Below, piece after piece: positions 24,642 to 33,209 of a stretch of 64,000 nt of DNA. Position numbers and translations under genes: made by a program. Location of the stretch: NCBI RefSeq assembly GCF_014650675.1, contig NZ_BMVK01000005.1, forward strand, positions 310,001 to 374,000. The letters run 5' to 3'. The DNA comes from Streptomyces anulatus. GTDB lineage: Bacteria > Actinomycetota > Actinomycetes > Streptomycetales > Streptomycetaceae. The notes beneath the pieces are model-generated. The model was not told the DNA's origin and made no database searches. It saw only the letters and a program-made list of their open reading frames with translations. Every line of letters begins with the position of its first letter. Position 1 is the first letter of the stretch.

Positions 24642-26279
24642 TTACGCGTCGGCCGGCCGGGCCCGTGCCACCACCGACGCCAGGTCCAGACTGTGCGGCA
24701 GCGTCCCGAACGCCGAGCCCCAGTCCCCGCCGAGCCGCGAGGCGCAGAACGCGTCGGACACCTCCGGCGGGGCCCAGCGCACCAGCAGGGAACCCTGGAG
24801 CACCAGGGCGATCCGCTCCACCACACGCCGCGCCCGCGCCTCGATGCCCTCCAGATCGGCCAGCTCCGTCAGCAGACCCCTGATCGCCGCGTCCAGCCGG
24901 TGATCCGCCCCGCGCGCGTGGCCGACCTCGCGCAGGAACGCGTCCAGCGCCTGCGGCTCCCGCTGCAACGCCCGCAGCACGTCCAGCGCCTGCACATTGC
25001 CCGAGCCCTCCCAGATGGAGTTGAGCGGCGCCTCGCGCAACAGCCGGGGCATCCCCGACTCCTCCACGTACCCGTTGCCGCCCAGGCACTCCAGCGCCTC
25101 GCCCACCACGGCGGAGCAGCGCTTGGTGACCCAGTACTTCGCGGCGGGCACCGCGAGCCGCAGGAAGGCCCGCTCCTGCGCCGTGTCCGTGTCGTACGCG
25201 GAGGCCAGCCGCATCGCCAGCACCGTCGCCGCCTCCGACTCCAGCGCCAGATCCGCCAGCACGTTGCGCATCAGGGGCTTGTCGATCAGCAGCCCGCCGA
25301 ACGCACCGCGGTACGCGCTGTGGTGGAGCGCCTGCGCCACCGCCTGCCGCATCAGCGCCGCCGAACCCACCACGCAGTCCAGCCGCGTGGCCGCCACCAT
25401 CTCGATGATGGTGCGCACCCCGCGCCCCTCCTCGCCGACCCGGCGGGCCCAGGTGCCGTCGAACTCGACCTCGGCGGACGCGTTGGAACGGTTGCCCAGC
25501 TTGTCCTTCAGCCGCTGGATCGCGAACACGTTGCGCGTGCCGTCCGGGAGCACGCGCGGCAGGAGGAAGCAGGTCAGTCCGCCCGGCGCCTGCGCCAGCA
25601 CCAGGAAGCCGTCCGACATCGGCGCCGAACAGAACCACTTGTGGCCGGTGAGCAGATACTCGCCCTCGCCGGACAGCGGCTCCGCACGCGTCGTGTTGGA
25701 CCGCACGTCGGTGCCGCCCTGCTTCTCGGTCATGCCCATCCCGAAGAGCACCCCGGCCTTCCGCCGCGGAACCCCGAGCCCTTCCCCGTACGTGTGCGAG
25801 GTCAGCAGCGGCTCCCACTCGGCGGCCAGTGCCGGATCGGTCCGCAGCGCGGGCACCGCGGCGTGCGTCATAGACAGCGGACAGCCGTGCCCCGCCTCGG
25901 CCTGCGTCCAGACCAGGAACCCCGCCGCGCGCCGGACATGACCGGCCGGCCGCCCCCAGGCGTCCGTCAGCCCGGCCGACACGGCATGGCTCAGCAGCCG
26001 GTGCCAGGACGGGTGGAACTCGACTTCGTCGATGCGATGCCCATAACGGTCATGGGTGCGCAGTACGGGCGGATACGCGTTCGCCCGCGCACCCCACTCC
26101 TGGGCCTGGGCGGAGCCCGCGGCCCGGCCGAGCTCGCCGAGCTCCTCCAGCGCCACGGGCAGGACCCCGGGCGCGATATGCCGCTCGACCGCCTCGGACA
26201 GGGCCCGGTCGGCGGCGAAGACGTCATAGCCGACCAGCGGCGGAACCTGATTGGTCACTGTGTGGGTGGTGGCTGCCAT
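24642..26279 (-). CDS. AidB-like acyl-CoA dehydrogenase
   Basis: The 545-residue flavoprotein matches the AidB branch of acyl-CoA dehydrogenases in length and motifs: GMGMTEKQGGTDVRSNTT, LTGHKWFCSAPMSDGFLVLAQ, RSNASAEVEF and the C-terminal ECLGGNGYVEESGMPRLLREAPLNSIWEGSGNVQALDV. E. coli AidB binds DNA and is induced by alkylation; actinobacterial members are usually annotated only as acyl-CoA dehydrogenases. ATG at 26279 is preferred. Its start faces the YihY gene with only 17 bases between, so the divergent promoters must overlap the opposing genes or the transcripts are nearly leaderless. Confidence 0.86.
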   Translation of the reverse strand: MAATTHTVTNQVPPLVGYDVFAADRALSEAVERHIAPGVLPVALEELGELGRAAGSAQAQEWGARANAYPPVLRTHDRYGHRIDEVEFHPSWHRLLSHAVSAGLTDAWGRPAGHVRRAAGFLVWTQAEAGHGCPLSMTHAAVPALRTDPALAAEWEPLLTSHTYGEGLGVPRRKAGVLFGMGMTEKQGGTDVRSNTTRAEPLSGEGEYLLTGHKWFCSAPMSDGFLVLAQAPGGLTCFLLPRVLPDGTRNVFAIQRLKDKLGNRSNASAEVEFDGTWARRVGEEGRGVRTIIEMVAATRLDCVVGSAALMRQAVAQALHHSAYRGAFGGLLIDKPLMRNVLADLALESEAATVLAMRLASAYDTDTAQERAFLRLAVPAAKYWVTKRCSAVVGEALECLGGNGYVEESGMPRLLREAPLNSIWEGSGNVQALDVLRALQREPQALDAFLREVGHARGADHRLDAAIRGLLTELADLEGIEARARRVVERIALVLQGSLLVRWAPPEVSDAFCASRLGGDWGSAFGTLPHSLDLASVVARARPADA

Positions 26280-26296
26280 GCCGATACGGTAAGGAC

Positions 26297-27523
26297 GTGC
26301 AGGCAGCAAATGAAACACCCGAGCGGCCACCGGGCCGGCTCCACCGGGCGCGAGTGCTCTACCGCAACGTCTCCAAACGGCGGATGGCGTGGCACTTGCT
26401 CAAGGACACCGTCAACTCGTGCATCGAGTACCGCATTCTGGGACTCGCGGCCGAGGCGGCGTTCTTCACCCTGCTCTCGCTGCCCCCGCTGCTGCTCGGC
26501 ATGATCGGACTGCTCGGTTACGTCGACGAGTGGACGACGACCACCACCGTCGCCTCCATCGAGCGCAACATCCTCTCCGCCGCCCAGACGGTGCTGTCCG
26601 AGCGCGGGGTCAACGACTTCGCCAAACCGCTGCTCGCCGACGTCACGACCGGGGCCCGCCCCGACATCATCTCCATCGGCTTCGCCATCGCCCTGTGGTC
26701 CGGCTCCCGCGCGGTGAACGTCTTCATCGACACCATCACCGTCATGTACGGACTCGACGGCCACCGCGGCATCGTCAAGACCCGGCTGCTCGCCTTCCTG
26801 CTGTACGTCGTCGCCCTGCTGATCGGAGCGGTGGTGCTGCCGCTGCTGGTCGTCGGCCCGGACCGGGTGGTCGAGCTGGTGCCGTGGGGCACCGAGGTCA
26901 TAGCCGTCCTGTACTGGCCGCTCGTGATACTGCTGGGCGTCGCCTTCCTCACGACGCTCTACCACGTGTCCGTGCCGGTGCGTTCGCCCTGGATCGAGGA
27001 CGTTCCCGGGGCGCTGATGGCGCTCGGCATGTGGGTCCTCGGCAGTTTCCTGCTCCGGATCTACCTGACCAACACGGTCGAAGGCCCCACCATCTACGGC
27101 TCCTTGGCGGCGCCGATCGCCGTGCTCCTGTGGATCGGCATCTCCGCCTTCGCGGTCCTGGTCGGCGCCGCGGTCAACGCGGCCATCGACCGGGTGTGGC
27201 CCTCGCTCGCCACCGCCGCCGCCCGTGAGGCCACCGAACGCGTCCGGGCCGCGCAGGCCGCCGAGTTCGTCGCCCGTACCCGCTCGGCCGCCTACGCCGC
27301 CCCGGACGACGACGATGACGAGGACGGCGGCCCCGCGTACATGCCCTCCGAGTTCCCCGAGCGCTGGTCCCGCTTCCTGCCGCCCGACGACGTGAAGTCC
27401 CGGCTGCACGCGACCTGGGAGAAGGAACCCAAGGACGCGAAGGAGTCCAAGGACGTGAAGGAGCCCGGGGAGACCACGGGCCCCGGGGCGTCCGGGCCGG
27501 CGGAGGAACCGCACTCCCGCTGA
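26297..27523 (+). CDS. YihY/BrkB-family membrane protein
   Basis: The 408-residue protein has six hydrophobic segments between about 45 and 300 and the YihY signature LAAEAAFFTLLSLPPLLLGMIG. A family-typical GPTIYGSLAAPIAVLLWIGISAFAVLVGAAVNA stretch follows, then a 100-residue acidic and lysine-rich cytosolic tail. The family was once called ribonuclease BN in error; its members are probably transport or envelope proteins of unknown function. GTG at 26297 has AAGGA one base upstream and a TACGGT -10-like element just before it. Confidence 0.86.
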   Translation: MQAANETPERPPGRLHRARVLYRNVSKRRMAWHLLKDTVNSCIEYRILGLAAEAAFFTLLSLPPLLLGMIGLLGYVDEWTTTTTVASIERNILSAAQTVLSERGVNDFAKPLLADVTTGARPDIISIGFAIALWSGSRAVNVFIDTITVMYGLDGHRGIVKTRLLAFLLYVVALLIGAVVLPLLVVGPDRVVELVPWGTEVIAVLYWPLVILLGVAFLTTLYHVSVPVRSPWIEDVPGALMALGMWVLGSFLLRIYLTNTVEGPTIYGSLAAPIAVLLWIGISAFAVLVGAAVNAAIDRVWPSLATAAAREATERVRAAQAAEFVARTRSAAYAAPDDDDDEDGGPAYMPSEFPERWSRFLPPDDVKSRLHATWEKEPKDAKESKDVKEPGETTGPGASGPAEEPHSR

Positions 27524-27559
27524 CCGCGCCCGTGCCCCTCCCGGCACTAGCCTGGAAGC

Positions 27560-28330
27560 ATGCCCCGGGAACACCAGCGGTACCAGGAGCGCCCGTCCCG
27601 GCTGGACGGGGCCGTCGTCTGGACCCTGGACGTCCCGCCCGGCCCCCCGCAGGCCGCCCGGTCCGTCCTGCCGGACGGCTGCATGGACCTGATCTGGTCC
27701 GCCGGCCGGCTGGTCGTCGCCGGACCCGACACCCACGCCTTCCAGGTCGACCCCCGCGACCGCGCCTCCCGCGCCGCGATCCGCTTCCCGCCCGGAACCG
27801 CCCCCGTGCTCCTCGGCGTACCGGCGCACGAACTGCGCGACCACCGGGTCGAACTCGCCGACCTCTGGTCCCGCACCGCCGTCCGGGAACTCACCGGGCG
27901 CATCGACCGGGCCGCCGACCCCGCCACCGCCCTGGAGGACTTCGCCCTGGGCCTGGCCGCCGAGACCGGCCCGCCGGACCCGCTCACGGCGGCCGTCGCC
28001 GACCGGCTGCGGCGCGGCGGCTCCGTCGCGGCGACGGCAGCCGAGGTCGGCCTCGGGGCCCGCCAACTGCACCGACGCTCCCTGGCGGCCTTCGGCTACG
28101 GCCCCAAGGTCCTGGCCCGGATCCTCCGCCTCCAGCGCGCCCTGGCCCTCGTCCGCACCGGCCTGCCGTACGCGGAGGCGGCCTGCGCGGCGGGCTGCGT
28201 CGACCAGGCGCACCTGGCCCGCGAGATGCGCGACCTAGCGGGGACGACGCTCGGGGCCTACTTCTCGGCGGGCGACGCGGAGGCGAACAGCGACACCCCG
28301 CAGCCGTCCGGGTCCAGGACGACCGCGTAG
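27560..28330 (+). CDS. AraC-family regulator
   Basis: The 256-residue protein has an N-terminal sensor segment (RSVLPDGCMDLIWSAGRLVVAGPDTHAF) of the DUF6597 kind and a C-terminal AraC double helix-turn-helix (VAATAAEVGLGARQLHRRSLAAFGYGPKVLARILRLQRAL, then AACAAGCVDQAHLAREMRDLAGTT). It starts with ATG at 27560, near a TAGCCT -10-like element, and is probably leaderless. The last 24 codons run antisense to the end of the VOC gene and are not part of the conserved domain. Confidence 0.85.
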   Translation: MPREHQRYQERPSRLDGAVVWTLDVPPGPPQAARSVLPDGCMDLIWSAGRLVVAGPDTHAFQVDPRDRASRAAIRFPPGTAPVLLGVPAHELRDHRVELADLWSRTAVRELTGRIDRAADPATALEDFALGLAAETGPPDPLTAAVADRLRRGGSVAATAAEVGLGARQLHRRSLAAFGYGPKVLARILRLQRALALVRTGLPYAEAACAAGCVDQAHLAREMRDLAGTTLGAYFSAGDAEANSDTPQPSGSRTTA

Positions 28331-28662
28331 CGCTGCCCCCACACCGCGTCCCAGGGCTTGAGATGCCCGGTGTACCCGGCATCGACCAGCTCCGCGTACA
28401 ACGAGTCCACCTCCTGCGGGCCGTCGCAGACGAAGGCCAGGGCGACCCGCTCACCGCCCGCCGGGCGCTTCCAGTCCGGATCGAACGAGGCGATGACCTC
28501 CTCCGTGTCCCACAGCAGCCGCTGCCCGCCCGGCAGGGTCACTTCGACATGGGGCGCGGACTCCGCCCCTTCGGGGATGTCGAGGCCGAGCCTGCGGTAG
28601 AAGGCGAGCGAGGCCGCCAGGTCCGCCGTGATGATGCTGATCGCGTCAAGTCGTGGAGTCAT
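28258..28662 (-). CDS. VOC-family (glyoxalase/bleomycin resistance-like) protein
   Basis: The 134-residue protein has the VOC start ISIITADLAASLAFYRRLGLDIP and end RYAVVLDPDGCGVSLFAS. A metal-site histidine and glutamate are not both obvious, so enzyme or binding roles cannot be separated. ATG at 28662 is the natural start. Its 3' end overlaps the AraC gene by 73 bases tail to tail. The two products may be functionally linked, as AraC/VOC pairs are common, but this is inference. Confidence 0.85.
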   Translation of the reverse strand: MTPRLDAISIITADLAASLAFYRRLGLDIPEGAESAPHVEVTLPGGQRLLWDTEEVIASFDPDWKRPAGGERVALAFVCDGPQEVDSLYAELVDAGYTGHLKPWDAVWGQRYAVVLDPDGCGVSLFASASPAEK

Positions 28663-28751
28663 GCCCCGACCGTACGCACGCGGGGCCCGACGGTCTTGTA
28701 CGAATCGGTCGCCCGTGGACGCGTGACGCGCCCCGGGCGGCCGTGCGGCCC

Positions 28752-30302
28752 TCACCCCAGGCAGTCGGCGGGCGAGGTCCCCGGGTCGGTGAGCGCCAGG
28801 CCCAGGGCGGCCCGTTCCGTGATCCACCGCGTCGGCCGGTGGCGCGGGTCGCCCGTCGTCGTGTGCAGCGACCGCTGGAGCTCCAGCATCCTCGCGGCCC
28901 CGACGCGCTCGCCCCAGGCCAGCGGTCCGTACGGGTAGCCGAGCCCGGTGGTCACCGCCAGGTCGATGTCACCGGGCGCGGCGAGCGAGCGCTCCGCGAT
29001 CGAGCAGCCGACCGCGACGACGGAGGACAGCAGCCGCTGCGCGACCGAGCCCGCGGTGTCCCGCACCACCGACACCGCGTACGGCTCGTCGCCCTCGGCG
29101 GCCCGCGCCAGCACCGCGCGCGCGTCCCGGGCGGCCGCCGGGTCGCCGGCCGCCGTCACCGCGAGGACCCGGCGCCGCCCCGCCGACGGCAGCACCTCCA
29201 CGCCGAACGTACGCTCCCGGGGCCCCACGCCCGCCGCGACCGCCGCCGACACCGGCGTCCCCCAGACGGGCACCAGCACCACGGCCCGCACGGACGGCCC
29301 CGCGCCCCGCTCGACCCGGACCCCCGCCGCCTCCAGGGACCCGGCCAGGGCCTCCTCGTACGCGGCTGTCTCCGGCCGTCCGCCCGGGACCAGGAACACC
29401 GGGCGCTCCGCGTCCCCGGTGACCGCGCTCTCCGGCGCGGGGCCGGAGACCCCGTCGCCGTACGCGTACCAGCCCCGGCCCGTCTTACGGCCGTGCAGCC
29501 CCGCCACCACCCGGTTCGGGGTCAGGAAGGACGGGCGCAGCCGGGCCTCGTACCGGAAGCCCTCCCAGATCGAGTCGATCACCGCGGCCGTCACATCGAG
29601 ACCGGTCAGGTCCATCAGCTCGAAGGGGCCCATCCGCAGCCCCAGCACGTCCCGGGCGATCCGGTCGATCTCCGCCGGGTCCGCCACCGACTCCTCCAGC
29701 AGCGCGAGAGCCTCGGTCACCAGCCCCCGCCCGGCGTGGTTGACCAGGAAGCCGGGGGTGTCGGCGACGGTCACCGCACGGTGCCCGCAGCCCTCCACCA
29801 GCCCGGTCAGCAGGGCCGGGATCTCCGGGCGGGTGGCCGCGCCCGGCACCACCTCGACGATCCTCATCAGCGGCACCGGGTTGAAGAAGTGCAGCCCGGC
29901 CAGGCGCGAGGGGTCCTGGAGCGTCGCGGCGATCCGGGTCACCGACAGGGAGGAGGTGTTGGTCGCGAAGACGGCGGAGGAGGGCAGCGCCCGCTCCAGC
30001 TTCCCGAACACCTCGGCCTTGGTCGCCAGGTCCTCCCGTACGGCCTCGATCACCAGCTCCACCTCCGGGCCCGCCGCCCACGGCTCGGCGAGCGGCACCA
30101 GCCGGGCCACGGCCCCGTCCCGCCCGGCGGACGACATCCGGCCCTTGGCGACGGCCCGGTCCAGCATCGAGGCGACGAAGTCCAGGGCGTCCGTCACCGC
30201 CTCGGGCCGTACGTCCCCGAGCTCGACGGTGTGTCCGGCGCTCGCCGCCCACTGGGCGATGCCGCGGCCCATGGCCCCGGCTCCGACGATCCTGATACGC
30301 AT
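28752..30302 (-). CDS. 3-hydroxyacyl-CoA dehydrogenase (PaaH-like, two tandem C-domains)
   Basis: The 516-residue protein opens with the NAD-binding motif RIRIVGAGAMGRGIAQWAA. It has the conserved FATNTSSLSVTRIAA and GLHFFNPVPLMRIVEVVPG catalytic region, then one 3HCDH C-domain at about 185-285 and a second near 420-500. This length matches PaaH/PaaC enzymes of phenylacetate breakdown. It would oxidise a 3-hydroxyacyl-CoA to the 3-oxo form, the substrate of the thiolase encoded nearby. It lies 16 bases after the CoA-transferase genes, so it is probably in the same operon. Confidence 0.88.
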   Translation of the reverse strand: MRIRIVGAGAMGRGIAQWAASAGHTVELGDVRPEAVTDALDFVASMLDRAVAKGRMSSAGRDGAVARLVPLAEPWAAGPEVELVIEAVREDLATKAEVFGKLERALPSSAVFATNTSSLSVTRIAATLQDPSRLAGLHFFNPVPLMRIVEVVPGAATRPEIPALLTGLVEGCGHRAVTVADTPGFLVNHAGRGLVTEALALLEESVADPAEIDRIARDVLGLRMGPFELMDLTGLDVTAAVIDSIWEGFRYEARLRPSFLTPNRVVAGLHGRKTGRGWYAYGDGVSGPAPESAVTGDAERPVFLVPGGRPETAAYEEALAGSLEAAGVRVERGAGPSVRAVVLVPVWGTPVSAAVAAGVGPRERTFGVEVLPSAGRRRVLAVTAAGDPAAARDARAVLARAAEGDEPYAVSVVRDTAGSVAQRLLSSVVAVGCSIAERSLAAPGDIDLAVTTGLGYPYGPLAWGERVGAARMLELQRSLHTTTGDPRHRPTRWITERAALGLALTDPGTSPADCLG

Positions 30303-30318
30303 GGCGGTGGAAGCCCTT

Positions 30319-31104
30319 TCAGCGGAGGTAGACACGGTCGGGGTCGACATCGTCCCGCAGGAGCCGCAGCTCGGCGGGGGTGGGCGGGGCCGTCGTCGCC
30401 ACCGAGGCCGCCGTCCTCAGGTCCCAGCCGGTCGCGGCCCGCACCTGCTCGACGGTGACCCCGGGATGCACGGCGACCAGCCGCAGTTCGTCGCCGACGC
30501 CCTTCCTGGCGAGGACGCCCAGTTCGGTGACGACCCGGGTGACGCCGACGCCCAGCGGGCGGATCCCGTCCGCCAGCGCCCGGTCCGGGCCCGGCGTGGT
30601 GCAGAAGTCCAGGGCGTCGGCGAAGGAACGCGGCGTGTGGCGGCGCATCACCACGAACACCTCCCGGGCGTTCGCCATCACCTCGACCGCGCCACCGGAA
30701 CCCGGCAGCCGCACCGACGGGCGGTCCCAGTCCCCGATGACCGAGGTGTTGAGGCTGCCCCACCGGTCGATCTGCGCGGCCCCGAGGAAACCCACGTCGA
30801 TATGCCCGCCCTGGAGCACCGAGCCGAACAGCGTGGGCATGGACACCACCGCTTCGGCCCCGGTGATCAGGACGGCGTCCGCGATGGTCTCCGGCAGATG
30901 GGAGGGGTGCGCCCCGCAGACCCCGGACTCGTACACCACCTCGATGTCCCGCGCGACGGTCAGCCGCGCCAGCTCGGCGGCCAGCGTCGGCAGCCCGATG
31001 CCCGCGAACACCGTGCGGCGTCCGGCCAGTTCGCGCGAGGCGACGACGGACAGCAGCTCGGAGGAGGTGGCGGGCCGCGTGGTTTCCGGGTCCTGCTCGT
31101 TCAC
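30319..31104 (-). CDS. CoA-transferase beta subunit (3-oxoadipate/glutaconate type)
   Basis: The 261-residue protein is a family I CoA-transferase subunit. The segment VVYESGVCGAHP holds the glutamate that forms the CoA thioester in the family. It continues with GHIDVGFLGAAQIDRWGSLNTSVIGDW, typical of PcaJ or GctB. The GTG start overlaps the alpha stop (GTGA). With the thiolase and dehydrogenase nearby, a role in activating 3-oxoadipate or a related diacid is likely but not proven. Confidence 0.84.
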   Translation of the reverse strand: MNEQDPETTRPATSSELLSVVASRELAGRRTVFAGIGLPTLAAELARLTVARDIEVVYESGVCGAHPSHLPETIADAVLITGAEAVVSMPTLFGSVLQGGHIDVGFLGAAQIDRWGSLNTSVIGDWDRPSVRLPGSGGAVEVMANAREVFVVMRRHTPRSFADALDFCTTPGPDRALADGIRPLGVGVTRVVTELGVLARKGVGDELRLVAVHPGVTVEQVRAATGWDLRTAASVATTAPPTPAELRLLRDDVDPDRVYLR

Positions 31105-32042
31105 AGCCGTCTCCCGTAGTTCACCGGTTCGCTCAGTGCCTCGCCGACCGCCAGCCCCGCCCAGAACTCCTCGCCGAGCTTCGCCACGTACTCCGCGTGG
31201 CCGGCCGTGCCGTACACCCACTCCTCCAGCCACTCCCGCAGCCGCGCCGGGTCCTTGCTGATCGCGGACCAGGAGCGGTAGAAGGCGTTGTCCCGGTCGT
31301 AGTAGCCCTGCGCGAACGAGGGGTGCGCCCCGCGCGGGCAGACCACCACCGCGTCGACCGCGTGCGCCGGGATCAGCGTGCGGTTCGGGTCCGAGCGGAC
31401 CACCTCGTCCGCCACCAGCTCCTCCACCACCACGACCGCCTTCTCCGCCGCGTACACCGCCTCGGCCTGGATGCCGGTCAGCCCCCAGATCTGGGTGTTG
31501 CCCCGGCGGTCGGCGCGCTGCGCGTGGACGATCGTCACATCCGGGTTGACGGGCGGTACGACGTAGATCTGCTCGGTGGACCCGTCGGCGGCCGGGTAGG
31601 GCGAGGCGACCTTGCGGATACCGGGATTGACGGACGGCAGGTCGCTGCCCGCGTACGAGCGCAACGGGTAGAACGGCAGCCGCTGCGACCCCGCGAGATA
31701 GCGGCACACCATCCCGTAGTGGCTGTACTCCTCGAACTCCAGCGGCTCCGGGTCGGCGTGCTCGATCCGCCGCCGCAGCTCCCCGAGCGAACCGGCGGAG
31801 GAGTTCCCGACGAAGGACGAGACGAGCCGCGTCACGCACCCGGCAGCCAGCATCTGGTCCACCACGATGTCCGCCGTCATCCGGACGACCGTGAGATTCC
31901 GGCGGCCCTGCCGGATGATCTCGTGACCTGCGGCGGTCGGGATGAGATGGGTGAACCCTTCGAGGCTCACGGTGTCCCCGTCGCGGACGAAGGCGGCGAC
32001 GGCCTCCCTCATCGACATGACCTTGCCGGCCGTCCGGTCCAC
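31101..32042 (-). CDS. CoA-transferase alpha subunit (3-oxoadipate/glutaconate type)
   Basis: The 313-residue protein matches the alpha subunit of glutaconate or 3-oxoadipate CoA-transferase: VRDGDTVSLEGFTHLIPTAAGHEIIRQ, VSSFVGNSSAGSLGELRR and PDVTIVHAQRADRRGNTQIWG. GTG at 32042 has GAGGAG four bases upstream and is preferred over an ATG at 32054. It is divergent from the LysR gene; a shared motif upstream suggests control by that regulator. Confidence 0.85.
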   Translation of the reverse strand: MDRTAGKVMSMREAVAAFVRDGDTVSLEGFTHLIPTAAGHEIIRQGRRNLTVVRMTADIVVDQMLAAGCVTRLVSSFVGNSSAGSLGELRRRIEHADPEPLEFEEYSHYGMVCRYLAGSQRLPFYPLRSYAGSDLPSVNPGIRKVASPYPAADGSTEQIYVVPPVNPDVTIVHAQRADRRGNTQIWGLTGIQAEAVYAAEKAVVVVEELVADEVVRSDPNRTLIPAHAVDAVVVCPRGAHPSFAQGYYDRDNAFYRSWSAISKDPARLREWLEEWVYGTAGHAEYVAKLGEEFWAGLAVGEALSEPVNYGRRL

Positions 32043-32099
32043 GGTTCTCCTCATCGTCCGCATACGCGGACCCCACGGTGTCAGCACCCATTGATGGCT

Positions 32100-32129
32100 G
32101 TCCAATACCGAATTAAGGTCGGATCGAGA
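32100..32129 (-). promoter_or_regulatory. Shared 30-bp motif, copy 1 (CoA-transferase promoter)
   Basis: Read on the minus strand the site is TCTCGAT, 12 other bases, then CGGTATTGGAC. The same two blocks with the same spacing occur upstream of the thiolase at 33092-33121. It is 58 bases upstream of the CoA-transferase start and 35 bases upstream of the divergent lysR start, as expected of a LysR-regulator site. Flanking TCAATG/CATTGA elements lie on both sides. Confidence 0.65.
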
Positions 32130-32163
32130 CACGGGGCATATCAATGACGCGAGGGGTGTCCCC

Positions 32164-33195
32164 ATGGAACTGCGCCACCTGAAGGCCTTCCTCGCCGTGG
32201 CCGAGGAGCTGCACTTCGGCCGGGCCGCCAAACGCCTCCAGATGGCACAGCCGCCCCTGAGCCAGCAGATCCGGCAGCTGGAGAAGGAACTCGGCGTCCA
32301 GCTGTTCCGCCGCAACACGCGCTCCGTCCGGCTCACCGGCGCGGGCGAGACCTTCCTCGACCCCGTACGGACCGTCCTCGACGATCTCGACACCGCCGTC
32401 CGGGCCGCCCGCTCGGCGGGCCGGGGCGAGTACGGCCGGGTGACCATCGGCTTCGCCGGAGCCTCCAGCCACGAGACGCTGCCCCGCCTCACCCGCGCCG
32501 TGCGCGCGGCGCACCCCGGCCTCGAACTGGTCATGACCGGCCAGACCTACGCCAACGTCGCGCTGTCCCGGGTCGCCGACGGCTCCCTCGACCTGGGATT
32601 CGTCCGGCTGCCGGTGACCCGGCCCGGAGTGGAACACCGGGTGATCGACGAGGAGGAGCTGCTGTGCGCCCTGCCGTTCGACCACCCGCTCGCCCGGTAC
32701 GAGGCGGTGCCGCTCGGCGAGCTGGCGGACGAACCGTTCGTCTCCTTCCCCGCCAACTCCGGCTCCACCGTGCGCGATGCCATGACCGAGGCCTGCGAGA
32801 GCGCCGGTTTCACCCCGCGCGTCGTCCAGGAGGCCCCCGACTCGTACACGATCATGGCGCTCGTCGCCGCCGGCGTCGGCATCACCCTCACGGTCACCTC
32901 CGTGCGGCACATCCAGCAGAGCGGCCTGGTCTACCGGCCCCTCACCGGACCGCCCATCCGCCGCCAGGCGGCCCTGGCCTGGCGTGCCGACAACCCCTCC
33001 GCCGCCCTGCACGCCGTGCTCGCCGTCGCCCGGGACGCCCTGCCGACCCCCGTACGCGGACCGGGCGGAGCACCCATTGAGACGCCTGGCCTCTCGATAC
33101 GGGGCGCGTCCGGTATTGGACCGACTCAGTCGCCGGATGCGAAGGTCACCCCACCACCCGTCACCCCACCACCCGCGCCCAGCCCGTCGCCCTGA
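32164..33195 (+). CDS. LysR-family regulator of the CoA-transferase and thiolase genes
   Basis: The 343-residue protein has a typical N-terminal winged helix (LKAFLAVAEELHFGRAAKRLQMAQPPLSQQIRQLEKELGVQLF) and a CatM/BenM-like effector domain up to about residue 300. The last 45 residues are a low-complexity Pro/Ser tail outside the fold; the DNA encoding them contains the second copy of the shared motif and must also hold the thiolase promoter. It probably senses an aromatic breakdown product. It is divergent from the CoA-transferase operon and 14 bases ahead of the thiolase. Confidence 0.9.
   Translation: MELRHLKAFLAVAEELHFGRAAKRLQMAQPPLSQQIRQLEKELGVQLFRRNTRSVRLTGAGETFLDPVRTVLDDLDTAVRAARSAGRGEYGRVTIGFAGASSHETLPRLTRAVRAAHPGLELVMTGQTYANVALSRVADGSLDLGFVRLPVTRPGVEHRVIDEEELLCALPFDHPLARYEAVPLGELADEPFVSFPANSGSTVRDAMTEACESAGFTPRVVQEAPDSYTIMALVAAGVGITLTVTSVRHIQQSGLVYRPLTGPPIRRQAALAWRADNPSAALHAVLAVARDALPTPVRGPGGAPIETPGLSIRGASGIGPTQSPDAKVTPPPVTPPPAPSPSP
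33092..33121 (+). promoter_or_regulatory. Shared 30-bp motif, copy 2 (thiolase promoter)
   Basis: The site reads TCTCGAT, 12 other bases, then CGGTATTGGAC, identical in both blocks and spacing to the copy upstream of the CoA-transferase genes. It lies inside the 3' end of lysR and 88 bases before the thiolase start. An AGCACCCATTGA element at 33069-33080 also recurs at 32083-32094. I infer a common regulator, most simply the LysR protein. Confidence 0.65.
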
Positions 33196-33209
33196 AGGAA
33201 GGCCCCGCC

